Source: Breoghania sp037026715 (GTDB taxonomy: Bacteria; Pseudomonadota; Alphaproteobacteria; Rhizobiales; Stappiaceae). Taken from it: a stretch of 64,000 bases of DNA. Below, piece by piece: positions 36,175-44,891 of the stretch; position 1 is the first letter of the stretch; every line of letters starts with the position of its first letter. The notes beneath the pieces were generated by a model. That model saw nothing but the letters and a program-made list of their open reading frames with translations. It ran no database searches and had not been told where the DNA came from. Position numbers and translations under genes: made by a program. The stretch lies in NCBI RefSeq assembly GCF_037026715.1, contig NZ_JBANCG010000002.1:572290-636289 (forward strand), given 5' to 3'.

Positions 36175-36696
36175 ATGATCGTACTCGACATCATACAGGG
36201 GACGCCAGTTTGGGTCTGGCTGCTTCTGGCTTTCCTCATCTATCGCGGATTGCGCTGCACGCATGCGCGCCGCAGCGGCTTGTATGCGCCACTGATCCTT
36301 CCGCTCGTCATGCTTGTGGTATCGCTGAGCGGCGGCCGGGTTGCGACGGGAGAACCCGCCGATCTTGCCTGGATGGCGGCATTTGCCGCCGGCATCCTTG
36401 CAGGTGCAGCGGCCGCCAGTCGCATGGCGATCGAGGTGGAGCCCGGGCCGCCCGCAAGCCTGCTGCTGCCGGGCAGCTGGGCGAGCCTGATCCTGATCCT
36501 GGCGATATTCTCGCTCAATTACGCCCTGGGCGTCATGCACGCCATGGCGCCGGATCTTGCCGCCTCACCACTTGTCGCAACCGTCGCGGCACTCCTGCGT
36601 GGCGGCTTTGGCGGGGTGTTTTTCGGGCGCGGGCTCGCCATCGTCTGGCGCGCCAGGGCCCTGGCGGATGTCGCCCGGGCCGATGGTGCACGCTGA
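36175..36696 (+). CDS. DUF6622-like integral membrane protein
   Basis: 173 residues from ATG 36175 with AAGGGATG upstream. About five hydrophobic segments, opening MIVLDIIQGTPVWVWLLLAF then IYRGLR, which I associate with the DUF6622 group. Function unknown. Divergent from the LytTR membrane regulator, a common pairing in which the membrane protein is the target or modulator. It converges with trpE(G). Confidence 0.7.
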   Translation: MIVLDIIQGTPVWVWLLLAFLIYRGLRCTHARRSGLYAPLILPLVMLVVSLSGGRVATGEPADLAWMAAFAAGILAGAAAASRMAIEVEPGPPASLLLPGSWASLILILAIFSLNYALGVMHAMAPDLAASPLVATVAALLRGGFGGVFFGRGLAIVWRARALADVARADGAR

Positions 36697-36710
36697 TCGG
36701 TAAGACCCGA

Positions 36711-36739
36711 GCGACGGGGTGGGGCTGCCACTCCGTCGC
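36711..36739. terminator. hairpin between convergent genes
   Basis: GCGACGGGGTGG (36711-36722) pairs with CCACTCCGTCGC (36728-36739) with one G-T wobble and a 5-nt loop. There is no T-run, but its place between convergent genes fits bidirectional termination. Confidence 0.45.
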
Positions 36740-36746
36740 CATCGCC

Positions 36747-38927
36747 TCAGGCCACCGCGCGTTCCTTCTTGCGGGCAAGGCCTTCCACCACGTTGAGAAT
36801 GATCCGGTGCCCGGCCTCCTGATCGAGCGACATGATCGACTCGGGATGGAACTGCACCGCCGCGATAGGCTCGCGCGTGTGTTCGATCGCCATGATCGTG
36901 CCGTCCTCGCTCTCCGAGACCACGCGGAAATAGGCCGGAAGCGTGTCGCGCTTCGCGTGGAGCGAATGGTAGCGCCCGACGGTGACCGGCGATGTGAGAC
37001 CGTGGAAGAGCAGCGAATCCGGCTCGAACCGGACCGAAGACGGTTTGCCGTGCATGGGCGTGTCGAGCTGGGCGAGTTCTCCGCCAAGGCTTTCGGCCAG
37101 CGCCTGCAGGCCGAGGCACACGCCGAAGATCGGCAGACCGCGGGCCCGCGCCCGCCCGATGGTCGCCGCGCAGTCGAAGTCACGCGGATTTCCCGGGCCG
37201 GGCGACAGGACGACGAGGTCGGGGTTCACGTCGTGGAAGACCGCGTCGGCCACCGGCGAGCGATAGGTGACGACCTCGGCACCCGTCTGTCGGAAATAGT
37301 TGGCGAGCGTGTGGACGAAGCTGTCCTCATGGTCGACCAGCAGGATCTTCACGCCCGCGCCGGGCAGGGGGCCTTTCTGGGCGGCGGCAGCCGGGCCAAG
37401 GGCCAGACCCGCTTCGCGCACGGCCGCGCGCATGGCCTCGGCCTTCAGCTCGGTCTCGGCTTCCTCGTCCTCCGGCACGCTGTCAAAAAGCAACGTGGCG
37501 CCGGCGCGGATCTGGGCCACGCCGTCCTTGATGCGCACGGTGCGGAGCGTCAGACCGGTGTTCATGTCGCCGTTGAAGAGAACGGCACCGATGGCCCCGC
37601 CGTACCAGGCGCGGGGGCTCTTCTCGTGGTTCTCCACGAACTCCATCGCCCAGCGCTTCGGCGCGCCCGTGACCGTCACCGCCCAGGTGTGGGAGAGGAA
37701 GGCGTCGAGCGCATCCATGTCGTCGCGCAGCATGCCCTCGATGTGGTCGACGGTGTGGATGAGCCGCGAATACATCTCGATCTGCCGCCGGCCGATCATC
37801 CGCACCGACCCGGGCACGCAGATGCGCGACTTGTCGTTGCGGTCGACGTCGGAGCACATGGTCAGCTCCGCCTCGTCCTTCTTGGAGTTCAGCAGCTTGC
37901 GAATCTGCGCCTCGTCCTCGATGGCGTTGCGGCCGCGCCGGATGGTGCCGGAAATCGGGCACGTCTCCACGCGCTTGCCGCCCGTCACGCGCACATACAT
38001 TTCCGGCGAGGCGCCGACGAGATATTCCGCATGGCCGAGATTGATGAAGAAGGCGTAGGGCGCGGGGTTGATCGCCTGAAGCCGGCGCGAAACAGCGGAG
38101 GGCGGATTGGGGCAGTTCTCGAAGAACGTCTGGCCCGGCACGGTCTCAAACAGGTCGCCGCGCTTGAAGTAGGCCATCGCCTCGCGCACAAGATCGGCAT
38201 ATTCACCGGGTTTGTGATCGCCGCGCCCCGGATCGCCCGTGGCCGCCTTGTAGGGCATGCTTTCGCCGGTCCGCTCCAGCCCTTGCGTGGACTTTCCGTC
38301 CGCCTCGAACTCGTATTCCAGCACGTGCGCCTTGCGGCCGTAATGGTCGACGATGAGAATCTCGTCCGGCAGATAAAGCACCAGATCGCGCTGGTCGGAC
38401 GGGCGCTCCAGCTTCAGATCGATCGGTTCGAACTGGAAGCAGAGATCGTATCCGAAGGCGCCGTAGAGCCCGAGATGATCGTCGGGGCAGGCGAAAAGAG
38501 CGCTCAGCGCGCGCACGATGGAAAACGTGGAGGGCTGCCGCGAGCGTTGTTCCTCGGGCAGGAAGCGTGTCGGCTCCGCGATGAGCGCGGCGTAACCGTT
38601 ATCGAGCTCCTTCATCTCCGCGATGTCGGGGTTGCCTTCGAGTGCCCGCCCGATCGCGGGCAACAGAACGTGGCCGCGATCGTTGAGCGCGCGGATCGTC
38701 ACCGTGCGCGCACTCGATTCCACGACGAGCGGCGGATTGACCAGCGCCATGTCCCAGCGCGTGTAGCGACCGGGATACTCGTAGGAAGAGGAAAACACCG
38801 CACCGCGTTCCGAGTCGAGCCGGGCCATCCACGCGCCGGTGCCGGTCTCGTAATCGGCCTCTCTGAGGCTGCGCGAAACGGTGATTCCTCCCGCCGTTTC
38901 GAAGCGCTGATCTGCCTTGAGATTCAT
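36747..38927 (-). CDS. trpE(G): fused anthranilate synthase TrpE(G)
   Basis: 726 residues; converts chorismate and glutamine to anthranilate, the first step of tryptophan synthesis. Residues about 1-510 are the TrpE component, with RRGRNAIEDE, CSDVDRNDKSRIC and GAPKRWAMEF active-site segments. Residues about 525-720 are the class I glutaminase TrpG, with LSPGPGNPRDF, the nucleophile in GVCLGLQALAE and the His-Glu of FHPESIMS. Fusion of E and G in one chain, about 730 residues, is typical of Rhizobiales. Upstream is a trpL attenuator, so expression should fall when charged tRNA-Trp is plentiful. Confidence 0.96.
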   Translation of the reverse strand: MNLKADQRFETAGGITVSRSLREADYETGTGAWMARLDSERGAVFSSSYEYPGRYTRWDMALVNPPLVVESSARTVTIRALNDRGHVLLPAIGRALEGNPDIAEMKELDNGYAALIAEPTRFLPEEQRSRQPSTFSIVRALSALFACPDDHLGLYGAFGYDLCFQFEPIDLKLERPSDQRDLVLYLPDEILIVDHYGRKAHVLEYEFEADGKSTQGLERTGESMPYKAATGDPGRGDHKPGEYADLVREAMAYFKRGDLFETVPGQTFFENCPNPPSAVSRRLQAINPAPYAFFINLGHAEYLVGASPEMYVRVTGGKRVETCPISGTIRRGRNAIEDEAQIRKLLNSKKDEAELTMCSDVDRNDKSRICVPGSVRMIGRRQIEMYSRLIHTVDHIEGMLRDDMDALDAFLSHTWAVTVTGAPKRWAMEFVENHEKSPRAWYGGAIGAVLFNGDMNTGLTLRTVRIKDGVAQIRAGATLLFDSVPEDEEAETELKAEAMRAAVREAGLALGPAAAAQKGPLPGAGVKILLVDHEDSFVHTLANYFRQTGAEVVTYRSPVADAVFHDVNPDLVVLSPGPGNPRDFDCAATIGRARARGLPIFGVCLGLQALAESLGGELAQLDTPMHGKPSSVRFEPDSLLFHGLTSPVTVGRYHSLHAKRDTLPAYFRVVSESEDGTIMAIEHTREPIAAVQFHPESIMSLDQEAGHRIILNVVEGLARKKERAVA

Positions 38928-38985
38928 TTCCGTTCGCTCCTTCGTTCCATCACCACCCGGGATCGCATGGATCGGGGGCCGGAAA

Positions 38986-39027
38986 CGACGAGGCCGCCCG
39001 AGGGGAGATCCCTGGGCGGCCTCGTCG
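38986..39027 (-). terminator. trp attenuator terminator hairpin
   Basis: CGACGAGGCCGCCC pairs perfectly (14 bp) between 38986-38999 and 39014-39027. On the minus strand it is followed by GTTTCC. It lies between trpL and trpE(G), 58 bp before the trpE(G) start, as expected for the terminator arm of a ribosome-mediated attenuator. Confidence 0.85.
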
Positions 39028-39062
39028 TCACCGGCATGCGGACATGCGTCGTCACGGCCACC

Positions 39063-39107
39063 CTAAGGTCGCCACCACCAGCCCGTCATGTTGTGCGCGT
39101 TTGTCAT
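39063..39107 (-). CDS. trpL: trp leader peptide TrpL
   Basis: A 14-residue frame, MTNAHNMTGWWWRP, then TAG. Three consecutive Trp codons sit just before the stop, the hallmark of the rhizobial trp leader (S. meliloti TrpL also has WWW). Ribosome stalling at these codons under low charged tRNA-Trp would prevent the downstream terminator from forming. In S. meliloti the released leader RNA and the peptide have been reported to act in trans; whether that holds here is unknown. No ribosome binding site is seen before the ATG, which fits leaderless translation. Confidence 0.9.
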   Translation of the reverse strand: MTNAHNMTGWWWRP

Positions 39108-39114
39108 GGCGATT

Positions 39115-39143
39115 TGGATACCCGAAAGCGCAAGGGGATGCAA
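39115..39143 (-). promoter_or_regulatory. candidate trpL promoter
   Basis: On the minus strand TTGCAT (39143-39138) and TATCCA (39120-39115) are 17 bp apart. The next 7 nt lead straight to the trpL ATG, so the predicted transcript starts at or near the A of ATG (leaderless), as described for S. meliloti trpL. Both hexamers match consensus only partly. Confidence 0.5.
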
Positions 39144-39292
39144 CGGCCGTGCGCCGGCCTCTTGCACGACAATGCCCGCGGGCCCCGTGGGAGAGTGTCG
39201 CGGCCCCTGCGGGCCGCCTCATGCATATGGCGCAGTGACAGAGGAGTCCGGCTCACGCTAAGCTCACGTTACGGACAATTACGGGGTGCGGA

Positions 39293-39478
39293 ATGCAGCA
39301 GAAACGCGACGTGATGCAAACGATCGGGGTCTTGGCGGAGACGGTGGGCGTGTCTGTTCGGCCCGAATGGCGAGACGGCGTGGCGGCGCATTTCGAGGCG
39401 ATCGCCAACGCGGCGGACGAGGTCGCGACGGTATCGCTTCCGCAGACGGCCGAACCGGCCTGGCGTTTTGAGGCCTGA
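39293..39478 (+). CDS. atzG: AtzG-like (DUF4089) small amidase partner
   Basis: 61 residues from ATG 39293 with GGGGTGCGG upstream. It matches the small GatC-like AtzG/DUF4089 proteins: a helical VLAETVGVSVRPEWRDGVAAHF, then an acidic-to-hydrophobic C-terminus PAWRFEA. AtzG stabilises the amidase AtzE in the 1-carboxybiuret hydrolase complex. It ends 3 nt before the AtzE-type gene, supporting a two-subunit enzyme. Confidence 0.75.
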   Translation: MQQKRDVMQTIGVLAETVGVSVRPEWRDGVAAHFEAIANAADEVATVSLPQTAEPAWRFEA

Positions 39479-39481
39479 TTC

Positions 39482-40888
39482 ATGCATCTTGATCCCCTGC
39501 TCGGCACCACTGCCGAAATCGTCGAGGCGGTGCGTCTGCGCGAGGTTTCCGCGCTCGACATGGCGAAGCTCGCCATAGCCGCCGCCGAGGCTGTCAATCC
39601 GCGCATCAACGCCTTCACCGAAATCACCGCCGAGCGCGCGCTGGCGGAGGCGGATGCGCTCGATACCCGCATCGCGGCCGGCGAGCCTGTCCCCGCGCTG
39701 GCGGGGTTGCCCTATGCGGTCAAGAACCTCTTCGACATAGAGGGCGTGACCACGCGCGCGGGCTCAAAAGTCAACCGTGACAACCCGCCCGCCGTATCCG
39801 ACGCGGCGCTGGTGGCGCGGATGAAGGCCGCCGGTGCGCTGCTTGTCGGCGCGCTCAACATGGACGAGTACGCCTACGGCTTCACGGGCACCAACGAGCA
39901 CGACGGCGATGTGCGCAATCCGCATGACCAAAGCCGGATGGCGGGCGGCTCGTCGGCCGGTGCGGGCGCGGCGGTTGCGGCCGGCGTGGTGCCGCTGGCG
40001 CTGGGCTCCGACACGAACGGCTCGATCCGTGTGCCCGCCTCATTCTGCGGCACGTTCGGGCTGAAGGCGACCTACGGCCGGTTTTCGCGCGCCGGCGCCT
40101 TTCCCTTCGTGACCAGTTTCGATCATGTCGGCCCGCTGGCGCGATCCGCACGAGGGCTCGCGCTCCTGCACGACGCGATTGCCGGGTACGATCCGGCCGA
40201 TCCCGTTTCCGCGCGCCATCCGCTGATGTCGTGTGAGGCCGCGCTGGAGGAGGGGGGCGACGGCTTGCGGATCGCCGTGGCCGGCGGCTGGTTCCGCCAG
40301 AATGCGACATCTCGGGCGCTCGCGGCCGTCGATCTGGCGGCGCGCGCACTTGGTGTGGAGCGCGAGGTGGAATTGCCAGAGACCCGAAAGGCGCGGCTGG
40401 CGGCCTATGTGCTGACGGCATCCGAGGGAGGCGCCCTGCATCTCGACCGGCTGCGCGAGCGCCCGGACGACTTCGAGGAAGAGACCCGCAACCGGCTGAT
40501 CGCCGGCGCGCTCGTGCCCGGTGCCTGGGCGATGCAGGCCCAGCGCGTGCGCCGCTGGTATCGCGAACAGGTTCTCGCCCTCTTCGATACGGTCGACGCG
40601 ATCCTGACACCGACGACGCCGTTTCCCGCCCCCGCTTTCGGCACCTCGACCATCGAGATCGACGGCGCGACCTTGCCACTGGAGCCGAATATCGGGATTT
40701 ACACCCAGCCGTTCTCCTTCATCGGCCTACCGGCGGTGTCCGTTCCTGTCTGGCTTGAGGGTGAAAGGATGCCGTATGGCGTCCAGATCGTCACGGCGCC
40801 GTGGCGCGAGGATATCGCACTCAGGATCGCCGACACGCTGGAACGCGAGGGCGTGGCGGAAGCGCGTGTGGCGATGATGGAGGAATAG
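39482..40888 (+). CDS. atzE: AtzE-family amidase (1-carboxybiuret hydrolase-like)
   Basis: 468 residues, amidase-signature family. The Ser-cisSer-Lys triad is visible: Lys in YAVKNLFD, cis-Ser in RMAGGSSAGAGAAVAAG, and nucleophile Ser in GSDTNGSIRVPASF. The pairing with an AtzG-like gene, and the HDGDVRNPHD and FDHVGPLARSARG stretches, favour AtzE over GatA or general amidases. AtzE removes an amino group from 1-carboxybiuret in cyanuric acid breakdown. No AtzD, AtzF or AtzH gene is adjacent, so the physiological substrate may be another ureide or amide. Confidence 0.85.
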   Translation: MHLDPLLGTTAEIVEAVRLREVSALDMAKLAIAAAEAVNPRINAFTEITAERALAEADALDTRIAAGEPVPALAGLPYAVKNLFDIEGVTTRAGSKVNRDNPPAVSDAALVARMKAAGALLVGALNMDEYAYGFTGTNEHDGDVRNPHDQSRMAGGSSAGAGAAVAAGVVPLALGSDTNGSIRVPASFCGTFGLKATYGRFSRAGAFPFVTSFDHVGPLARSARGLALLHDAIAGYDPADPVSARHPLMSCEAALEEGGDGLRIAVAGGWFRQNATSRALAAVDLAARALGVEREVELPETRKARLAAYVLTASEGGALHLDRLRERPDDFEEETRNRLIAGALVPGAWAMQAQRVRRWYREQVLALFDTVDAILTPTTPFPAPAFGTSTIEIDGATLPLEPNIGIYTQPFSFIGLPAVSVPVWLEGERMPYGVQIVTAPWREDIALRIADTLEREGVAEARVAMMEE

Positions 40889-40896
40889 GAGAACCT

Positions 40897-41781
40897 TTAC
40901 TCCCAAAGCCACGCCGCCCCGCGCACGCCGGAGGAATCGCCATGGCGTGCCTTGACGATCGGTGTCGACCAGGCATCGGCAAAGACGCGGGGCGCGATCA
41001 ACTCGGGCAGGCACTCGTAGAGGCGATCGACATTCGATATGCCGCCGCCCAGCACGATTGTATCCGGGTCAAGGATATCGATCAGAACCGCGAGAGCGCG
41101 GGCGAGCCTGTCGGCGTAGCGCCGCATCGTGGCCTGTGCGGCGGGGGCGTCGGATGCCGCGATTTCCGCTGCCGTCATCCGCTCGCCGGTTGTCGCCAGA
41201 TGATCGCGCTCCAATCCCGAACCGGAGACGAAGGTCTCGTTGCATCCCTTGCGTCCGCACCAGCAGGTTGGGCCGGGGTGTTCCTCGATGGTCATCCACG
41301 GCAGCGGCGTGTGGCCGAATTCGCCGGCCAGTCCCTGCCGGCCGTCGAGTGCCCGCCCGTCGATGGCGATCCCCGATCCGCAGCCAGTGCCGAGAATGAG
41401 CGCCAGCGTCACGTGCGCCCCGGCCGCAGCCCCGTCGCGGGCTTCGGAGACGGCGAAACAGTTGGCATCGTTCTCGATGCGCACGACCCGTGAAAGCGCG
41501 GTTTCGAGATCACGTTTCAGCGGCTTGCCATTGAGCCAGACGGAGTTTGCGTTTCGCACAAGGCCCGTTACCGGTGAAATGGAACCGGGAATGCCGACGC
41601 CGACGGTGGCCGGCCTGGCGGTTTCCGTCTCGATGCCCGCAACGAGATCGCGCGCCGCGTTGATGCAGCCGGTATAGTCGCCACGCGGCGTCGGTACGCG
41701 TCTGCGGATCAGCTCGGTGCCCGCGTCGTCGAGCGCGACGGCCTCGATCTTCGTGCCGCCCCAGTCCAGTCCGATCCGCAT
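40897..41781 (-). CDS. ROK-family sugar kinase, fructokinase-like
   Basis: 294 residues. The N-terminal ATP loop reads LDWGGTKIEA, the catalytic Asp is in ENDANCFA, and the ROK zinc motif is CWCGRKGCNETF preceded by GEFGHTPL. It phosphorylates a hexose in the cytosol; the sequence resembles the Mak-type fructokinase branch, but glucose or another sugar cannot be excluded. It follows the aldolase gene by 2 nt on the same strand, so both likely serve one sugar pathway. Confidence 0.88.
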   Translation of the reverse strand: MRIGLDWGGTKIEAVALDDAGTELIRRRVPTPRGDYTGCINAARDLVAGIETETARPATVGVGIPGSISPVTGLVRNANSVWLNGKPLKRDLETALSRVVRIENDANCFAVSEARDGAAAGAHVTLALILGTGCGSGIAIDGRALDGRQGLAGEFGHTPLPWMTIEEHPGPTCWCGRKGCNETFVSGSGLERDHLATTGERMTAAEIAASDAPAAQATMRRYADRLARALAVLIDILDPDTIVLGGGISNVDRLYECLPELIAPRVFADAWSTPIVKARHGDSSGVRGAAWLWE

Positions 41782-41783
41782 CG

Positions 41784-42491
41784 TCAGGCCTTCTTGACCG
41801 GTGTTTCGAAGGCCGCATGCTCGCCCGGTGCAAGATCCTTCGGCTGCTTGCCGTAGGTCCTGAATTTCTTCATGACACGCGTCATCTCGGCATCATCGAG
41901 AATGACGACCGGCTTGTCGGTCGCCGCCGCCATCTGGGTCGCGAGGAAATACTGGTGGCAAAGCTCCTCCACCTCGCCGGCAAGCCACAACGCCTTTGAG
42001 AGCGTGGCGCCGAAGGCGATCTGGCCATGATTGGCGAGAAGGCAGGCGGAGCGCTCTTCAAGGGCCTTGATCATGTTGTGCGAAAGCTCAGCCGTACCGA
42101 AGGTGGCGTAGTCCGCGCATCTGAGCGTCGCCCCACCCGCGACCGCGATCATGTAGTGAAAGGGCGGTATGTCGAGGCGCAGGCAGGAGAGTGACGCTGC
42201 GTGGCTTGAGTGAACATGCACGATCGCGCCGGCTTCCGGCCGCGCCCGGTAGATATCGAGATGCATGCGCCATTCCGATGAGGGAAGCCAGTCGCCCTCG
42301 TAGGCGCCGTCAAGATCCATCGCCACGATCTGGTCCGGAGAAAGATCATCGTAGGGGATGCCCGAGGGCGTGACGAGAAAGCCCGTATCGGTGCGTGCCG
42401 ACACGTTGCCGGACGTTCCCGTATTGAGCCCGGAGGCGTTCATCGCGCGGCAGGTGGCGATAATGGCGTTGCGCAGGTCTGTGTCGGACAT
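41784..42491 (-). CDS. class II aldolase, L-fuculose-phosphate aldolase-like
   Basis: 235 residues from ATG 42491 (MSDTDLRNAI). Class II aldolase/adducin features: GLNTGTSGNVSAR for the phosphate, the catalytic Glu in PSSEWRMH, the zinc histidines VHVHSSHA and a later zinc His in LLANHGQIAFG. It cleaves a phosphorylated deoxyaldose or ketose to DHAP and an aldehyde. Tightly linked to the ROK kinase (2-nt gap). Substrate identity is inferred only to family. Confidence 0.86.
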   Translation of the reverse strand: MSDTDLRNAIIATCRAMNASGLNTGTSGNVSARTDTGFLVTPSGIPYDDLSPDQIVAMDLDGAYEGDWLPSSEWRMHLDIYRARPEAGAIVHVHSSHAASLSCLRLDIPPFHYMIAVAGGATLRCADYATFGTAELSHNMIKALEERSACLLANHGQIAFGATLSKALWLAGEVEELCHQYFLATQMAAATDKPVVILDDAEMTRVMKKFRTYGKQPKDLAPGEHAAFETPVKKA

Positions 42492-42541
42492 GGTCCTCTC
42501 TGGCGATCTTGTGGCGCGGGGCGTTGACTGGGCGGCGATCG

Positions 42542-43456
42542 TCATTCCGGCAGCGGGATGAACTCTTCCTCGTCGCCGGGAACGATATCGAACCTGTGCG
42601 ACTTCCACTCCTCCTTCGCCTTGTCGATGCGCTCCTTGGAAGAGGAAACGAAGTTCCACCAGATGTAGCGCCGCCCGTCCATCGGTTCGCCGCCCAGCAA
42701 CTGGAAGCGGGCGGGCGTGACCGCATTGACGCGCACGGCGTCGCCGGGGCGGAACACCAGCAACTGGCCGGGGCCGAACATCTCGCCGGAGATTTCGATC
42801 TCTCCGGAAAGCGTGTAAATCGCACGCTCCTCATAGCCGGCATCGATCGGCAATTGGGCGCCGGGTTCCAGCGAGACATCCGCATAGAAGGTGTCGGAAT
42901 AGGTCGGCGTGGCGGCCTTCTCTCCGAAAAGCTCGCCGATGATGACCCGCACCCGCGTGCCGCCGTCGGAGAGAAACGGCAGGTCCGCCTTGCCGATATG
43001 GGTGAAGGCGGGAGCCACCTCTTCCCTGTCTTTCGGCAGCGCCACCCATGTCTGTATGCCGAACAGGCTGGAGCCGCTCGCGCGCACTTCGGGGGCCGTG
43101 CGCTCGGAATGAACGATGCCGCGTCCCGCCGTCATCCAGTTGACATCGCCCGGGCGGATCGCCTGCGCCGAGCCGAGGCTGTCGCGATGGAATATCTCGC
43201 CCTCGTAAAGATAGGTGACGGTCGCAAGCCCGATATGGGGATGCGGGCGCACGTCGAGGCCGTGACCGGTGATGAACTCGGCCGGGCCCATCTGGTCGAA
43301 GAAAATGAAAGGGCCGACCATCCGCCGCCTGACGGACGGCAGCGCGCGCCGCACTTCGAAACCGCCGATGTCGCTGACACGCGGCACGACGATCGTTTCC
43401 ACCTCATCGCACGAACGTCCGTCGCCGGGGCGGGGGTCTTCTGGTCGCCTGGACAT
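42542..43456 (-). CDS. pirin-family protein
   Basis: 304 residues from ATG 43456. Bicupin fold: the N-terminal cupin carries the metal site RPHPHIGLATVTYLYEG and MTAGRGIVHSE (three His and one Glu). The C-terminal pirin domain has IWWNFVSSSKERI. Bacterial pirins vary, including quercetinase-like dioxygenases and regulators of pyruvate metabolism. No partner here narrows the role. It lies back to back with the MHYT-LytTR regulator, 285 bp away. Confidence 0.9.
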   Translation of the reverse strand: MSRRPEDPRPGDGRSCDEVETIVVPRVSDIGGFEVRRALPSVRRRMVGPFIFFDQMGPAEFITGHGLDVRPHPHIGLATVTYLYEGEIFHRDSLGSAQAIRPGDVNWMTAGRGIVHSERTAPEVRASGSSLFGIQTWVALPKDREEVAPAFTHIGKADLPFLSDGGTRVRVIIGELFGEKAATPTYSDTFYADVSLEPGAQLPIDAGYEERAIYTLSGEIEISGEMFGPGQLLVFRPGDAVRVNAVTPARFQLLGGEPMDGRRYIWWNFVSSSKERIDKAKEEWKSHRFDIVPGDEEEFIPLPE

Positions 43457-43741
43457 GGATGCCTCCTTGGTCGAAGTCCTTACCTTACCCCTTTGTGCGC
43501 CCGACACACAGACGATGTGGTGACACGTGCACACGCGAGGGCGGAGCCGTCGGAAGGCGAGGACACCGGCAGATGGCAGGCTTGCAAACGGGCCCCCGTT
43601 TCTGGAACAATCGGCCCACCGGGCAGGCGATGCGGCATTAGGACGGTTCCGCATCGACGGCCGAGCGTTGCACCGGTCGTCGCTGAGCCATGATTGCGGG
43701 CTTTCTGCGGCGGCCGAGGGTTTGGGAGGACCCGCCGCTCG

Positions 43742-44854
43742 ATGGAGATGAGTTACAACATTCCGCTCGTGATCCTGTCGGTGGTCATCGCTGTTCAGGG
43801 AAGCTATGTCGGACTGCTTCTCGCCCGCTCGCTGGCGGATCGGGCGGGGGCGCAATGGAAGATCAGGCTCGGGGCGGCGGCGGTTTCGTTCGCGGTTTCC
43901 ATATGGGCCATGCACTTCATCGGCATGCTGGCGATCCGTCTGGACCTGCCCGTCGACTACGACGTGCTGTTGACGGTCGTCTCCGCGCTCATCGCCATGC
44001 TCGCCGTCGGGGCCGCGCTCTTTTTCGGCATGGTCATTCGGCCGGGAAGGCTGAGCCTCGGGCTCGGCGGGGCGATGATGGGCGGCGGTATTTCCGCCAT
44101 GCACTACATCGGCATGAGCGCTCTGACCGGTGTCACCTGTCTCTACGATCCGGTCATGGTCGCCGCCTCCGTCGCCGTTGGCATGGGAGCATCGATGTTG
44201 GGGCTCTGGCTGCTTTTCGTCGGCGGTCGGGGGCAGGGGCTCGTGACATCCGCGCTGGTCTTGGGCGGCGCGATCTCCGGCATGCATTACACCGCAATGG
44301 CAGCCGCACGCTTTGAGCCGCTTGCCGCAGTCGTGCCGTTCACCGCTCCGGCGCTCACCAACGACATGCTTGCGATCATTGTCGCGGTCATCGCTTTCGC
44401 CATTTCCGCGATCTTTTTTCTGACGCTGCTTCCAGACACGATCGACAGGGGCGCGGCGGCAGAGCGTGCCGGAACCGCCTCGCAGGTCGATTGGACGGGC
44501 GACACGTCTCAAGTCGACGGCGGTGCCGCGCGCATCCCTGTCACCAAGGATGGGCGGACAGTTTTGCTCGCGCCCGCAGACGTCTACGCGGTTCGGGCGG
44601 ATGCGCATTATTCGATCGTGTTCGACGGAGAGCGAACGTATTTCTGTTCGCTCTCAATCTCGCAGATCGAGGCCCGCGTGGGCCCGGCGGGGCTCGTGCG
44701 CGTCCACCGCAGCCATCTGGTCAATCTGGACCATGCGGCCGCGCTCAGCCGGCGCGGCGAACAGGGCGTCCTCGAACTCGACGGCGATACGCCCTATCGC
44801 GTGCCGGTCAGCCGGACCCGGTTGAAGACCCTGAGGACAGCGCTCGGCGTCTGA
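43742..44854 (+). CDS. MHYT-LytTR regulator (CoxC/CoxH type)
   Basis: 370 residues from ATG 43742 with GGGAGGA 10 nt upstream. The N-terminal membrane domain (about 5-235, seven helices) contains three MHYT-type motifs: AMHFIGM, AMHYIGM and GMHYTAM, proposed to bind copper and sense O2, CO or NO. A linker leads to a C-terminal LytTR DNA-binding domain (about 270-370) with ADVYAVRADAHYSIVFDGE, VRVHRSHLVNLDH and VPVSRTRLKTLR. MHYT-plus-LytTR is the architecture of CoxC and CoxH in Oligotropha. A form I cox operon lies about 14 kb away with LytTR-spaced repeats in front, so control of cox is a reasonable inference. Confidence 0.87.
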   Translation: MEMSYNIPLVILSVVIAVQGSYVGLLLARSLADRAGAQWKIRLGAAAVSFAVSIWAMHFIGMLAIRLDLPVDYDVLLTVVSALIAMLAVGAALFFGMVIRPGRLSLGLGGAMMGGGISAMHYIGMSALTGVTCLYDPVMVAASVAVGMGASMLGLWLLFVGGRGQGLVTSALVLGGAISGMHYTAMAAARFEPLAAVVPFTAPALTNDMLAIIVAVIAFAISAIFFLTLLPDTIDRGAAAERAGTASQVDWTGDTSQVDGGAARIPVTKDGRTVLLAPADVYAVRADAHYSIVFDGERTYFCSLSISQIEARVGPAGLVRVHRSHLVNLDHAAALSRRGEQGVLELDGDTPYRVPVSRTRLKTLRTALGV

Positions 44855-44891
44855 CGACGGCGAGCCGGCGCCAGGGACATCCGTCCGCGAT

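Noticed and set aside
36150..39314. A 1054-codon open frame on the plus strand
   Set aside because: It runs antisense through trpE(G), which has unmistakable TrpE and TrpG active-site motifs, and past trpL. The translation is arginine/histidine-rich without family features, as expected for a high-GC shadow frame.
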